The position numbers and the translations under genes were made by a program. Shown one piece after another: positions 20,640-33,519 of a DNA stretch of 64,000 bases; the stretch's first letter is position 1; every line of letters begins with the position of its first letter. The notes under the pieces are model-generated. The model had not been told where the DNA came from and made no database searches. It saw only the letters and a program-made list of their open reading frames with translations. This DNA is from Symbiodinium natans. Lineage: Eukaryota > Sar > Dinophyceae > Suessiales > Symbiodiniaceae. The stretch spans positions 64,001 through 128,000 of the forward strand of contig CAJNDS010000261.1 of NCBI GenBank assembly GCA_905221605.1, given 5' to 3'.

Positions 20640-23150
20640 AGTTAAGCCCAATGCGGAAGAAAAGCAGTCTCTGGATGCTTTCCATCTTCGAAGAGCCCGG
20701 AAAAGCCCCGGCACAAGCTGCCGAAATCTGCCGAGGCCGCTGCGGAGCGGCTCATGGAAATGGGGTTGGAGGAGACGCAGCGATCGCAGCGCGCTCCCAA
20801 CGAACTTCGTCACGAGCGCGGCTGGCAGCGTCCGTTCTGCAGGAGTGCTCGCTGGCAGAGCTTGCTATCGGCGAGGACTTGCCACGGCTTCCGTGAGTTG
20901 TCTCCGCGGACCGTCGCTGAATCGCTTCGTCTTTGCAGATGACCGTCTTCCTTCATGATCTTCATGCAGGACCCAAACGAACTGCGCTTTGCGCTGGAGC
21001 AGCTGGTGCCTCAGGCGATGACAAGCATAGAGCCATGTTCGAGGCGTGCTTCGAACTTTTGAGCATGAACAGTTCAGGAAAGGTGTTTTGTGGTCACCTT
21101 CCCTCTTCATGTTAGTTACCTGCTAGTTTGCTGCATGCAGGACGTCCTAAGACAGTTCGACCGCAAAGGGCATCTGTCGAAGCTGGGTCCCAGTCTTCGT
21201 CAACGTGGAAACTCACTTCCTAGCACAGTTAAGTGTCAAGGATTTTCTGATGTAGGGCAGCTTATCGACGGGGTTGCTCTCAAGGCCGTGTCGCAGGCCC
21301 GAGATCCTCAACGAATGTATCGTGAGTTCCGCTGCTAGTCTTCGTCGTGCTCCAACCGCAATAGCCCCTTGTTACTGACTGTTGTACGTCTCGGCAGTAC
21401 TGGTGTCCAGTGGCGGGCTCTTTCGGCCGGCGCGCGTTGGGGGACGAAGCTGTTGTCGACGATCAAGACGCCAATTGGGGAATGGAGAAGAAAGAGGTTT
21501 CAGCGCTCGGATGGACATCTTTCCTTTGCACAGAAAATTTGGAGGTCTTGCTTTCAATGGGAACGCCTTTCTTGAACGTTGTACCGAGCAAGAATGTTGT
21601 CGTTTGATCTTGAAGCAAAGCCTTTCTTTGTTTAATTCTGGGATGTCCGTTCTTTATCGTCGCATTGGGCCTTCTCGCTCTGTTTTTGCCTGGGCTTCTT
21701 CGCGGAGGCCGGAGAAGATTAGTGGTCCGATTGGCCCTCAAGCCAGAGGGTGAGAACATTTGGCAACATGGTGCGGGCAGTACGTACTCAAACCGCACTT
21801 AGTGCAGTACGCCTGCAGAACGCCCCTAACAGCCCCAATGCCAGCCGGAGAGGTGTTCAATGGAGTGGCATTGGAGGGCACTTCTTATGCCCTTAAAGCC
21901 CCCATTTAAAGGAACGTGTTAAGTGCCGAAGCTATGAAATACTAAGTTAGTCGCAGCGAAGTCACGAAAAGAAGGCCTAGAATGTCGGGCAAAAGAGAAG
22001 CACCGGAAAGCGGGGTCAGCAAACCGGAGGCAGAAAATATTAAAGACAACACCCAACAGCGCTATGACGAAATGCATTCTCGACCTCTGATGCGTGCAGC
22101 TTGAGCACCTCATGCTATCGCTGCTGGTGAGTGACATGCTGAAACGAACTAGGAGTAAACGATTCGTCGTGGATGATGACTTGTGGGTGCGGGCCTTGCA
22201 TTATTTAGTGTTTCCTTCAAGTTTCCAATCACTCTGCGCAGCACAAGCCTCTTACAACCGGCTCAGGTGGAGAAAACCCTGGTTCAAAAAGTTATGGATG
22301 CTGCCGTCTCAAAGCTGTGGTGTGGTTTGGGATCTTTTGGTGTACTTGTATTGTTCCTAACTTTCTTGAGTGTCTTGCATTGTGAGGTCATGGAAACTGA
22401 TGATGATATCGTGCCCATGACAAGAGTTCTCAACAAGCTCGGAGAGTCATCAGAGGCCAAGTTCACTTCATTCCCCCCCATGTTCAGCTCATCTTGGGGT
22501 GCGCCGGCTAGCGGCGCCGCAACAGCACAGGCAGCTGTTCGACTGGCTGTTCGGGATTCTTTGGGAGAGTTGAAGTCCGCACCTTACCTCACACCGAACC
22601 TCAGACTCCTCAATGCTTCTTCGCTTCTTCGCGGTCTCAAGGATCAGGTTCGCAAATGACATAGAGCATATCGAGCGGGTGGATCCGGAGGTGCTTGTGA
22701 GATTTCTGGGCGTTGACTGACTGCTTGCAGAAGTATCTGGCAAAGTGGAAGCATGCTGTCGCTGAAAGCATACAGGCTCGAGCTTGAAGCTTCTAGCGGC
22801 TTCTGGCAAGACACGCATGCAAGGGACAACGCTGCATTCAATGTGTAAAGATTGAGACAAAGACCTGTTCCGCGATGCCACACTACATGTCGGTCCTCCT
22901 AGCTGCGTCGCTTGGTGTCGCCAGAGCATCGTGGTCTGATTCCCAGTGCTGCAGCACAACACTGTCAGACAGATGCATTTTTCCGATCTGCAGACTGTTC
23001 GCTCTCGCTGGAGGACGAGAGATTGTGATTTGGCTTGCGTCCAGTACCATGAGTTCCAGGCTGCCCCAGCGCAGAAGTGTGGGAGCATCTGTCACGGACA
23101 AATATCTGCATCAGAAGGCATCAGCCCTGAGAGGACAGCCTTCATCTTGC
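20640..23150. other. Unassigned exon-like region
   Basis: Several + strand pieces look coding but match no family I can name. 20,744-20,800 reads AAERLMEMGLEETQRSQRA, which resembles a UBA helix. 22,170-22,660 is open for about 158 codons and includes VEKTLVQKVMDAAVSKLW and DDDIVPMTRVLNKLGES. 22,655-22,720 reads DIEHIERVDPEVLVRFLGVD. They might be one large gene with short exons. If the eIF3c reading of the flanks is right, they would have to be intronic or a nested gene. Confidence 0.3.
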
Positions 23151-23809
23151 CAAAAGTAAATGCGTTCCCGACTTAGTTGTTAGAGTTGGCGGAATTGGTG
23201 TTTCAATGGCAGACGAATCTTAGGAACAAAGCAACGACTGCATGGGAGTTGTGGACTTCTCCGGCAATGGCGGAATGTTCGCCCTTTGCAAGACAGGGCT
23301 CTCCAAGAATGCTTCAAGTTGCCCATGTCGGTTTCTTTTGACCCAGCTAGCTTCTTCACAAATTTCCCACCTCAAGACTGCGACTGAGTGGCCGGCACAT
23401 GGGCCGACCTGCAGGAAGGACTCAGAAGTTCGTGAGTGGCCCAAGGCCGAACCAAAGTCATGTTCCGTCAGTAGCTCCAAACAGCGACATGCTCACACTT
23501 TCATGGTTCGCTCGACTTGCGTGGACAGGTGTGCATCGAGCGCCACGAGAATTCTGAGCTTTGATGCAGGCTGTGTTCAGGGTAGCCTCAGGGCGCCATC
23601 TCCTGCGCAGAATTATTGCTGGCTTGGCGTGTTTGCAGAGTCAGGAGTGCCACAAGCGCATTGCATAGGCCGTGTGCGTTATTGCTTTCAAAACCACCCT
23701 GCGCGCATGTTCAGCATTCTTGTTGCCTTCGCACTTCCTTTGCAAGTGCCTCATGATGCCTTGTTCCTTGATCTTGTGCCTTCGGCACAACATCCTGTCT
23801 GACCTACCT

Positions 23810-24516
23810 AGGAGGAGCAGCGAGCCAAGCGCGAGCAGGAGAAAGTCCAGAGGCGCCCTCCCCAATCCCGATGGACAAATCACATCGGGGCCAACAAGAC
23901 GCGAATCATGCGCTGCCGATAAGCGCAGCCGAGGGCGAAGGAGAAGATGGAAAAAAAGAAGGAGTTGCAGAAGCGAAGTCGGTCCGGATCTTTTTCAGTT
24001 CCATCGCCACAGTCACTGTGTCAATGCACATGCCAAAAGGCGAAAGAGAGGCCAGGAAGTGACAGCCTGCCGTGCTTCAGATGTCACGTGTGCCAGACAT
24101 GCTTTGGTGGCAACAGTGCTGAAGTACTCACAGGCAAGAAGGGGGAGGAGGAGCAAGAAGCGGAGTCGGAGTCTTCTGATGAGGAGCGAACCCATGTCGT
24201 GCTGAGGCCTGTTGAATCACAGGAATGTGTTACGTGCAGGATGGTGGCCCTGAAGACGTGGCGGTGCTTGCCTCATCGCTTGAGCATCAGACACATCTGG
24301 CCATGGATGGATGCTCTTCACTTCACCGCACAGGACAAGAAAGCCTTGGCATTTCGAAGGCTCCAGGCAATTGGGGCTCTGCTTCACATCTCAAGCTGGC
24401 TCACTAGACTTGCGAGAGAAGAACACGTGCTTGAATCTGCCAGCAAGCAGGTGCAGATCAAAATTGAAGAGTTCCTGAAGGCTTACACTCGAGGCAGGCT
24501 CACGACATTAGAGTGA
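23810..24516 (+). CDS. Charged exons, candidate eIF3c N-terminal region
   Basis: 23,812-23,880 reads EEQRAKREQEKVQRRPPQSR. 24,140-24,215 reads GEEEQEAESESSDEERTHVV. 24,320-24,510 reads AQDKKALAFRRLQAIGALLH, then ISSWLTRLAREEHVLESASK, and ends in TAG-free sequence up to a TGA at 24,514-24,516. The SSDEE-VV block followed by AxDKK and a helix with I-x-x-W resembles the eIF3c segment KRVVxSAKDKRFEEL and its following I-x-D-W region. Downstream eIF3c domains (the PCI domain) were not found, so the gene would be truncated, continue unrecognised, or be something else. Confidence 0.3.
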
Positions 24517-24840
24517 TTTTTTGAACAGCACAACATGAAATGACAGAGATCCTTTTTTCTCAGTTCGAGACCGACCGGTCAGGTTGCCGAGTTGACGAGT
24601 ACTACAGAAGATAAGACTGCGCATTGGGTTTTATGTCATGTCTGGGTCTGCAGGTCAGAACCTGGTCAAAATCAACGCCAAAGGAAGGAGGCGGGCACTG
24701 AACAACTCTTCACAACGTTAACTTGTCGGTTCCCTGCTTGCCACATCGAGCAGAACCTCAAGAGTCAGACATGGATGGTCAGCCTGCCGACATGCAGGTG
24801 TCCCGATCGGATTTCTCACAGCAGCCCCTTGTCCGATTGT

Positions 24841-25100
24841 CCCCCCCCCCCCCCCCCCCCGTCAACCCGAGAAATCGCGATGCCGCGACGGGCCCCCCCA
24901 CGCCTCCTCCGTCCACATTCCCCGCATTCGTCCGACCTACTCCGCGCCGCCTCTCTGGTCAACCTCCGGCGCGTCGTTGTGCATGCATTCTTCTTTCCGT
25001 GGACCGTCCCCCGTCCGCCTTCTGTCTGACCCCATGCCCCTCCCATCAAAACATTCCGTCACGTCGTGTCCGACCACGCGCCTCTCCCATCAAAACGTTC
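24841..25100 (+). repeat. C homopolymer (20 nt) and C-rich strip
   Basis: There is a 20-nt C run at 24,841-24,860. It is followed by a C-rich, G-poor strip in which CTCCCATCAAAAC occurs twice, about 45 nt apart (near 25,036 and 25,083). Confidence 0.85.
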
Positions 25101-25368
25101 GTCCAACTCTCCTCCATTGACCGTTTAGTGATATGTCGCGTCTTCTTCGTTCTCAGTAAGACGCAAGCCCAATGATCTTAAGCAGCAAGAAGAGATCCCA
25201 TTGTATTCAGAAGAACACACCCACGAATTCAACTGCGTCCCCATCCCTCTGAAGCATCATGAGTATTTGACCACGACGATTTCCTCGAAGATTTCATGCT
25301 ATAATATGTGGGCTACAACACTGACTAGCTTTTTTTCCTCCAAAAAAAGGCCATGAAACCACTGCAGT

Positions 25369-25800
25369 CGAGAGAGAGAGAGAGAGCGGGCTATGTGTGG
25401 GAGAGAGAGAGAGAGAGATCAACCACCCCAAAGTCGGACGAGGTGTGAGGCTTACATTACTGGGAGCACAGGGGGGGGGGAACCCTCGTAGCATTCTATC
25501 TCTGCATCATCAATGCTTTGCCCGGAAACGCCCCACTTTGAGACAGAAAACCCCACCCCAGCATTGTGGCTGCGAAAACCGCAGCCCATATCACCAACTG
25601 ACGCTTGGGACTTGCGCGGCTAAGCGTGCAGAGAGAGAGAGGGAGAGAGATCAACGGGGAGGGAGGCAGGGAGAGAGAGAGAGAGATCAACGGGGATGGC
25701 GAGAGAGTTCAATGGGACGGGCGATGATATTCAACGGGACGGGTGATAGAGTTGGACGGGGCGGGCGATCGAGTTCAACCAGACGGGCCAGGAGTTCGGC
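25369..25800 (+). repeat. (GA)n microsatellites and a ~22-bp minisatellite
   Basis: (GA)n runs lie at about 25,369-25,386, 25,400-25,418 and 25,630-25,687. From about 25,687 to 25,790 a unit close to TTCAACGGGACGGGCGATAG repeats about five times with substitutions, starting where the last GA run ends. Confidence 0.85.
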
Positions 25801-25865
25801 TGCCAACGTTTTCTAGTTTCCACGCTTTGCGCTGACACTGACACGGGAAATACCAGAGAATCGAG

Positions 25866-26040
25866 AACATGTTGGCCCTGCCGGGGTTTTCTGTGTGTTT
25901 AGGCTTCGAAAAGTTGGCCCTGCCAACTTGTCCAGAGGTTTGGAATGTTGCCATGTGCTTCAGAGAGGAGACCGAAGATGTTGGCACTGCCGACTTTCCT
26001 GTGTGTTCCGCGCTTCAGAAAAGTTGACCCTGCTAATTTT
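25866..26040 (+). repeat. Diverged tandem duplication, ~110-bp period
   Basis: GATGTTGGC(C/A)CTGCC... followed by TTTCTGTGTGTT, a GCTTC(G/A)AAAAGTTG block and CCTGC occurs at about 25,868-25,935 and again at about 25,977-26,040. The core word TTGGCCCTGCC also repeats within the unit. Confidence 0.75.
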
Positions 26041-26179
26041 TCTTGACTTTGCAGGTCTTTCTGGAGGAGTTTCGAGTATTCCTGATCGATAAATACGTAA
26101 ATACAGATGAAAGATAAATTCATGAATAAAGAATCGAAGAAAAAACATATACATACAGATATCGAGTCTTTGCATGCCG

Positions 26180-29100
26180 GTAGCTTTGCTGGCCTAAGCT
26201 TGCTGCAGTGGCTGGCTTACTTGGAAAGCTTTGTCCGGAGCCAGCGCTTCCTCACCCTGCTTCACTTCCACCATCGCCTTTTCCGCTTTACTGCTCATGA
26301 AGGTACGCCAGGCGCGTCTACGTTGACACTTCCAAGAGAGTGCTGCTCTTATGGTGAGCTTGTTGAAGTGTCTTTTTGCGGTGCGTGGGGGGTGGGAGCT
26401 TCATGAGGGAGTGATGAAGCGGAGGGAAGTAGTTTCGTGCAGATTCAAGGCGCTTGTCATCCAGGGAGCAAATGGTCCGAAGTTTTTTCCGCTTGCTGCT
26501 CAGCCCAAGATCTGCTGAATGCCCACTTGAACGGACTCCTTCTTCCCGATCATACAGGTTTGCTTCCATGAAGGAAGTGGACCTTGAAACGCGCACCACG
26601 AAGGCATGCTCGGAGATTCAACCTTCATTTTGTAGTTTGCATTGTGATGGTTCCAGATTGAAGGAGGGTCGCGTGGAAACCATCGTCATCTGCGCCATCG
26701 AGAAGGATGGCAGGATCGTCAAGGACGGTATGCCATGAGATAGACGAGCATCAGCAGCAACGACAAGCCGGTGGTAGATAAGCACAGGGGAATGGTGGGC
26801 GGGGCCAGCGACAGATATCTTGGGGACAAAAAAGGATATCGCTAAGAATCTCTGGACTTCACGTCCAGCTGCTCAAAGCTGAGAAACTACAAACGAACAT
26901 AAAGCAAGACTCAGCCGTCACGTGGGCAAGCCGGGAAAGTTCGTGATCTCTTTGACCTCTCGCGAGCGATCGCTGGCTAGCTCTCCTTCCCTTTTCCCTC
27001 CTCTCCCCTCTTCTCTTTTCTATTTCTCCGGTCTATGCCTCTCTCGCTCTCTCTCCTGCCCTCCCTCCTCGCGCGAAAATGATCTCACACCCTTGCTCGT
27101 CCTCTTTCCCATGGGTGTGGCTGCATTCAGCGCCGGAGGAGCTGACGCTTGCCTTCCCGGATCAGTCTAAAGCGCCGTTCTCGGTCGAAGTTGTTGTGGG
27201 GTCAGATGTTAGTCCCCAGCCAGCACGAGTCACGAGGCCAGCACGTTTGTGAACTGCGTGTGGAGCCCTGGCTGATTTCCAAAGCGACGTAGTTTAACCA
27301 GTCTGCCAGTTCGAGGTCACATTGTTCTCGTTGGCTTTGCGAAGGAAACACGATTCCTGATGGTCTTGATAGTGTGCATTCAACAGAAATTCAACAGCAA
27401 CCCTCGGGGCGGTCCAAGACCGCGCTCCTCAGGTTCCTGCGTAGCTAGGAAGTTAATGGATGTCACTTGTTGCATCTACTTGCATCAAGTGTTTGAGCCA
27501 TACGCTCAGATGAAAAAAAGAGATTGCGATTGGTATGTCCGTGCTTGTGAACTTTGTGCCGGCTTCTTTTGCATGAGGGAAGCAAGCAGGGTGACAAGAG
27601 CTCGCGGCTTCCGACGACATGCTCGCAGCAGTCCACAGCTCATGCTTATTGAGAAACTTACGGGCCGGACATATATACGAGGCTGCTTGACAACTAGCTG
27701 CTTCCACGATGCAACGCAGCGATGTTCCATTCGACGACCGTTTAGAGTTGTACAACACTCAACTTCCACAATGGCAGTTGGGCTTCATGCAGCAGGCAGC
27801 TGAGTATTCTACTTCGAACTGCTTGCGCGTTTTGTCATGCTCAGCTTGTTGAATGCTCAATGTAAAAGCCGCATGGGGAAGTGACTGGGTCTCTTACAGT
27901 ACTCAGTGCTGCTATGTGCTGCCTCTGGGCTTTACAGTTGCCAAGGTCTAGCTTGTACCGCGAGGACGACTTCGAGCTGGGCCACAGCCAGGCAGCCTGA
28001 GACACATCTTGACTATGTGCGACCTTCTAAAGACAAATGCCAGGTCTGGGGATCATGGTACGACACTGTTGCAGAGCAGTGGGGCTACGCGTCCGCGTCC
28101 CAGGTCTTGCAAAGACAAGCAAAAACAGTGTGTCAGTGCTGGACAAATCATGGTCGAAGATTATTTGATCAGGTGCTGCCGAAAGCTGAATCGCGTTCAC
28201 CTCAGAAAGGAGAACCTGCAGTACAATCAGAAGGACGTTTGCAGAGCAAGTGCCTGGCCAGCCAGAACAAAACAATGTGTTTTTCAGCAGACCAAATATG
28301 ACTGAGACAAGCAAAACATCTACATTCGAGTGGGGTCTTGGTGCCAGACGTCGTGAGATGTGGTACTTCGTGGTAACAACATTTTTCCAAGGCTCTGAGC
28401 GATGCACTGAGGGAACTGCTCAAGCAGTGCAGGAGCTTGAGGCCATTTCGCGTGTGGCATGACGTGCATGTGTGGTCGGGTGTAGCATAGCGGTGTAGGA
28501 AGGAGGTGATCTCGAAGCCGGTGCTCCTGCTTGCCTTGATGACCTCCAGAGCGACCCTCAGCCCAGCCGAGATCTCTGGATCTCGGACTTAACAGGAACT
28601 GACAGGTGGTCCCTCGGTGGTCCCTCGGAGCGACTCAGGCCCCGTAGCTCCTTCGAAGAGGCTGAGCTCTTTGCGCTCCGATGGGTCAATGGCCTGGCTT
28701 GCAATTTGACAGCTGCCGGCTACCCTCCGTTTTTGTTACGTTGTTGCCGCACTTGCCTGCTCAGCTGCAAGCTGTTCTGCGAGAGTGGCGTCGTCAACCC
28801 GACGTGGTCCGGGCGTGTTGTGGCGTTCTAGGATGACAGGCCGGGTAGTATGGCACGCAAGCCGCGAGCCAGGCTTCCGCCCGCTTTGGACGGGTCCAGC
28901 TGGAAGAGGCCAGACCCTGGAGAGATCTGGAGAGCAAACATCCTTGCTGTGCGCAGCGCGATGCTTCTCAGGCCGAGCGGAGTCTGGCACCCTTGCTGCA
29001 GACGCTGCAGGCAAGCCTGTGCAATATGCTGTGCTTTTTACCGTGCTCATCTGACGTCACTCGATGCATCTCGATGTGTTTCAGGCAAGTTGTCGAAGTT

Positions 29101-29630
29101 TTTGGAAAGGTGAGGAAGTGCATGCCCGGAGCTGGGGCTTTGTGAAGATCTTGCGGGTGCATCTGTGCATGGTCCCTGCACAGTGGGAGATGACGGGAGG
29201 TCTGGAGTGTTGGGCACAACAAGTGGATCAAAAACGGGAGGGCAACGCCCTCAAGAGGCCATGCCACAACAGACTATCGGCCATCATCAGTGAAGCATGA
29301 TTGAGCTCAATTAAGTTTCAAGTCCCCCGCAAAGGTCCTGGGCGTGAAGGAGACATCTGAAGGAGGCGTAGATGGGACACAAATCGGGGCCTGACCCTTC
29401 GCAATGCAGCCGCGATGCGCGCAACTCCGTGCTTCAGACAGCCAAGATTTAGCAACGAAACAGTCCGATTCTCGCAGACAACCTGACACAGAAGATTCGT
29501 GCCATTCCCGCAACCACGGGATTCGCGCAACCGATTCCTGCCAGCCCGCCTGAAGGCCGGGCTGTTGGCTCAGTGCTTGTCAGCTTCGAGGCTGACAGCA
29601 AGCCTTCCAGGCACTTGGGAGAGTGTGATT
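26180..29630. other. No assigned gene
   Basis: Weak exon-like pieces occur on the + strand at 26,160-26,300 and 26,640-26,738 (GRVETIVICAIEKDGRIVKD). Nothing is recognised elsewhere. A CT-rich strip (26,975-27,060) and ordinary intergenic sequence fill the rest. Confidence 0.4.
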
Positions 29631-29633
29631 GTT

Positions 29634-30217
<584 letters not shown>

Positions 30218-30299
30218 GTGTGCCTTTCGACTCTCGACCAGGAAATGGGTCTCTCCGGCCAACACCGCATCTGTTCTGCGAAAGGCAGCGCAGGCGAGG

Positions 30300-30545
30300 A
30301 TCGGGCAATGTCTCAGATTTTTCGAGTGCTGTAAAGATGCTGGAAGCAGAGGTGAAGGTGTTGCGAGAAGACCTGGACAAGATCGCTCGCAGAAGCCCTA
30401 ACGGTTGCCTTGGTGATAGCAGAAGCATATGGAGGGATTCCGCGGCATGTCGACTTAAGGAATTGCTGCCCTCTGTGCAGATCGGGAATATCATGCAGCT
30501 AGCCAGGCGGCTTTGGTCACCAGTCTGCGCTAATGTCACTGAATG
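30300..30545 (+). CDS. Unassigned exon-like stretch
   Basis: Directly after the GT array the + strand stays open with coding-like composition. It reads MLEAEVKVLREDLDKIARRS, then SAACRLKELLPSVQIGNIMQ, up to a TGA near 30,545. The first part is a short amphipathic, possibly coiled-coil helix. I do not recognise a family. Confidence 0.3.
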
Positions 30546-30644
30546 AGCCTTTGCAGGCGTACCTCGAGTTGACGGTCGGTCATGGGCGATGGCATGAAGA
30601 TCTCTCCGTGCCAACTGCCTGTTACTGTTGCTCCCGTTGCATCC

Positions 30645-30693
30645 GTTGCTGCTGTTGCTGCTGTTGCTGCTGTTGCTGCTGTTGCTGCTGTTG
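30645..30693 (+). repeat. GCTGCTGTT 9-bp repeat
   Basis: About five perfect units of GCTGCTGTT. It reads as leucine or alanine/valine runs on + and as polyglutamine on -, so ORFs here are not informative. Confidence 0.95.
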
Positions 30694-31154
30694 CATGTCA
30701 TGACATGCTTGACAGAGCACCACCTTTGGCTCACAGGGCCACACCATTTCAGGCAGGCCACGGAAAATTGTAATTACAGCTCGACGCGTGGCAACAGTAA
30801 AGACTGCACAAAGTGCCCTGCGACAGCAGACCGTGTAAATAGAGAGCTTCACCCAAGCCCCAAGCCCGATTGCCCGATGCGTTCAGCATATACAAACACC
30901 GACAAGACCAGAAAAAATCAGCAAAGCCAACCAGCACTCCACCACATACCACCACACAGGTCACTGTTGGCAAGCCTCCCGCAGCCTCCCTTTGAGCCAT
31001 GGATCCGACTCTCGCGGCCCGCTTCGCTCGCCAGAAGGACAGAGTGACCAGATGTGACCAGTGAACTTCAAACTTTAGCGAACTATCTTGGACACGGAGG
31101 AGAAGCACGAGAAAGGAGAGGAGGTGGCAGAGATTGGATCCCGGGCAAATCAAA

Positions 31155-31195
31155 GAACTCAACTGGATCCTGTTCTCGCGCAGAGATGGGTGCTT
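31155..31195 (+). repeat. LDPVLA-x-x-W motif copy 1
   Basis: One + frame reads QLDPVLAQRWVLPAC. The same peptide motif is found at 31,463-31,507 and 34,155-34,200 with synonymous differences, which suggests a duplicated coding exon rather than a DNA-level simple repeat. Confidence 0.5.
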
Positions 31196-31447
31196 CCAGC
31201 GTGTGTTGTCGGGGTTGTCCCAAACCATCAACCTTAAAACCTTCCAACCTCCCCCTTTCCACCCTTTTTCAACTGGCTCCAAACGGTGACAGACTGCAAC
31301 ACTCCAGCAAATGCCAGGAGAAGCTGCAGACAGGTCAGTGTGCGGTTGAAGATGATATTGGTTCCAAAGCCGATGCACAGCTGGATGTTACGTAGTGCAA
31401 GATATCGCTGTTGTAGGCATAAGATGGCACAAGGCTGTGCGTTCTAA

Positions 31448-31507
31448 GGACAAGACTGTGAAGTTGGATCCTGTGCTTGCCAAGCGCTGGTCGCAGCAGC
31501 AGGTACG
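31448..31507 (+). CDS. LDPVLA-x-x-W motif copy 2 (exon-like)
   Basis: It reads DKTVKLDPVLAKRWSQQQ in an open + frame that starts near 31,395. It differs from copies 1 and 3 mainly at third codon positions (GTG/GTC/GTT for V, CTT/CTC for L), a sign of past protein-level selection. The family is not recognised. Confidence 0.45.
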
Positions 31508-31734
31508 CAAGGGTACGCACGCAAGCAGCATGTTTCACGATTCAGGGTTAACTAAGCTAGTATCTGCCGGTTGGGTTGGGTTGGCGGCTGGGTGCTGTGT
31601 CTGAGCCTGTGAAGAGGAGTTGGTCGACTCGGGCCTCTATGAAGCTGAGATAGGTTCTGTGGCAGAAAAATCGACGTGACGAGGCTGCAAGTGTGCCAAC
31701 ATAGATAGATACACATAGATGAAACAAACAAACA

Positions 31735-31812
31735 AGTACATATGTATATATATATATACATATATACATTATGCATATATACATCTATATATATATATAT
31801 ATATATATGTGG
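31735..31812 (+). repeat. (TA)n microsatellite
   Basis: Alternating ATATAC/ATATAT runs, the longest at about 31,785-31,808. Confidence 0.9.
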
Positions 31813-31948
31813 TACCCCCCTCCCCCTCCCAAAACCTACCGTTTCATACCTCTTCCATACTAAACAAAGTGACATGTGGTACGTTTCAATCTGTCTTATC
31901 GACATGTGCATACATGAATGCCACGATGGAAGATTTTTTAGAACTGGA

Positions 31949-32560
31949 TGATCTTCTTTTCGAATCGGCCCTCAAGCTGAAGATCGTAGATTGAAGATTC
32001 CTAGGAAATCTTTCGGAGAACCTTCGGTCTTCAATCTTCAGTTTGAGGGCTGACTCAAAGCAGAATCGGCCGATTCAATTTTGACGATTGAAGATTCCCG
32101 AAAAGAGTTCCTGGGAATCTTCAATCTTCAATCTTCAGTTCGAGGACCGAAACGAAATTGAATCGACCGAGTCAATTTTGAATCGGTCCCAGCTTTGAAG
32201 ATTGAAGATTTACACGAAGACTTTCTGAGAATCTTCAACTTTCGATCTTCGATTTGAGGGCCGATTCAAAGCTGAATCGGCCGGAATCGCTCAGCTTTGA
32301 AGATTGAAGATTCTGAGAAAGATTCTTTGAGAATCTTCAACCCTCAATCTTCAGTCAATTTCAGGGCCGATTCTCATCCCTATCGCTATTACGATAACGG
32401 CAGAGACTGAACACAGAAGATTTCCCGAAAGAGTCCTGTGGAATCATCAATCTTCAAACTGCGGAGCGAGTCTTAGCAGTAAGCTCGTGGTTTTAAACTC
32501 TCCGGTCCGAAGGTTGAACACTGAAGATTTCCCGATAGAGTCTCCGCTGTACATGCATTG
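31949..32560. repeat. Foldback tandem cluster (GATTGAAGATT / AATCTTCAATC)
   Basis: Four diverged units of about 100-120 bp start near 31,990, 32,085, 32,200 and 32,300. Each opens with GATTGAAGATT and returns 30-40 nt later as its complement AATCTTCAATC or a near form. A shared GAGGGCCGATTCAAAGCTGAATCGGCC spacer follows in most units, itself partly palindromic. Shorter relics lie near 32,410-32,460 and 32,505-32,550. At the left edge (31,955-31,992) the spacer appears in the opposite orientation. Each unit can form a hairpin and the cluster can fold as a whole. I see no coding sequence. Confidence 0.8.
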
Positions 32561-32564
32561 AGCC

Positions 32565-33360
32565 AACAATGCCCCGCCACGGGGCTTAAATCTTATTTCC
32601 TAAATCCAAATCGCACTGAATTTAGGAAGAGGATTTGGGGAGCAAGACAGAGTTACGCAAAAAGACTGGAAAATACGGGGGTCATTTCTGCATTAAACAC
32701 ATGTGCATAATCATTCTTGAAATCGGCCAACTTTTGCCTGAATCGGGGCCTAAATCTTGTTGCTAGATCCAAAGCGAGCAGGATTTAGCAACAGCATCCA
32801 GGATCGGGATAAGTTTCAATGAAAAACGATGTAGGGTGCAATGTATGTTTAAGAAGAACATGTAGGGAACAAGATCAAGGGATTAAGGGAAGACACAGAT
32901 TTTGGGGATAGGGCTAGTTTTTTGGAGCTAGGGGCTCTCCTTTTTAGGAATGAAGGACCACCGGCCTTATGGTTGATGCAACAGAATTACGTGAATAAGG
33001 TTAATGGAACAAAATTTCGCGATCAAGATTTAGGGATCCCGTTCTGTAGGCTTAGCTTCAGGGTTTAGTGACTCCCCGCCCTCTGTAGGAGACTAAAATT
33101 AAGGGGAATAGGATTTAGGGATCTGGGTGGGGGCGCTTTGCTGTAGAAGGGAGGAGAATATAGATACAAATGTGTGATACGCAGGTTTGGACACGTACTT
33201 ATCCAGGCAGGAGGGGGTTGCAAATATGCGTAGTTCGTGCATTTTCGGTTTTATGTGGTCTAAGGTGGGTTGGAGGGGTCTTCTTCTGTCGCAACCAAGG
33301 AAGACTTACAACGATAGGTGGTGTGGGCGTGGTTCGGGGGAGAACGCGCAGCGCCCATCA
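32565..33360. other. AT-richer spacer, no gene seen
   Basis: No exon is recognised. Words such as GGATTTAGGGATC (33,008-33,130) recur and look like drifted telomere-type units. TAAATC(C/T)(A/T) words repeat near 32,585-32,790. Confidence 0.5.
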
Positions 33361-33374
33361 TACATACACACATA

Positions 33375-33480
33375 TATATATATATATGGTGCAGCGTCGC
33401 TGCCCCCCCCACCCCCCCCACCCCATGGTCACCCCCCCCCATGGCCCCCGGCCCAAATTCTTTCCCCGCCCCGCCCCCCC
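33375..33480 (+). repeat. (AT)n and C-rich tract
   Basis: A short TATATATA run is followed by several 7-9 nt C runs with CACC and CATGG interruptions, just left of the TTTAGGG array. Confidence 0.8.
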
Positions 33481-33519
33481 GTGGTTTGGGCCCCCCTGTG
33501 GGGGTGGTGTGGTTGGGGT

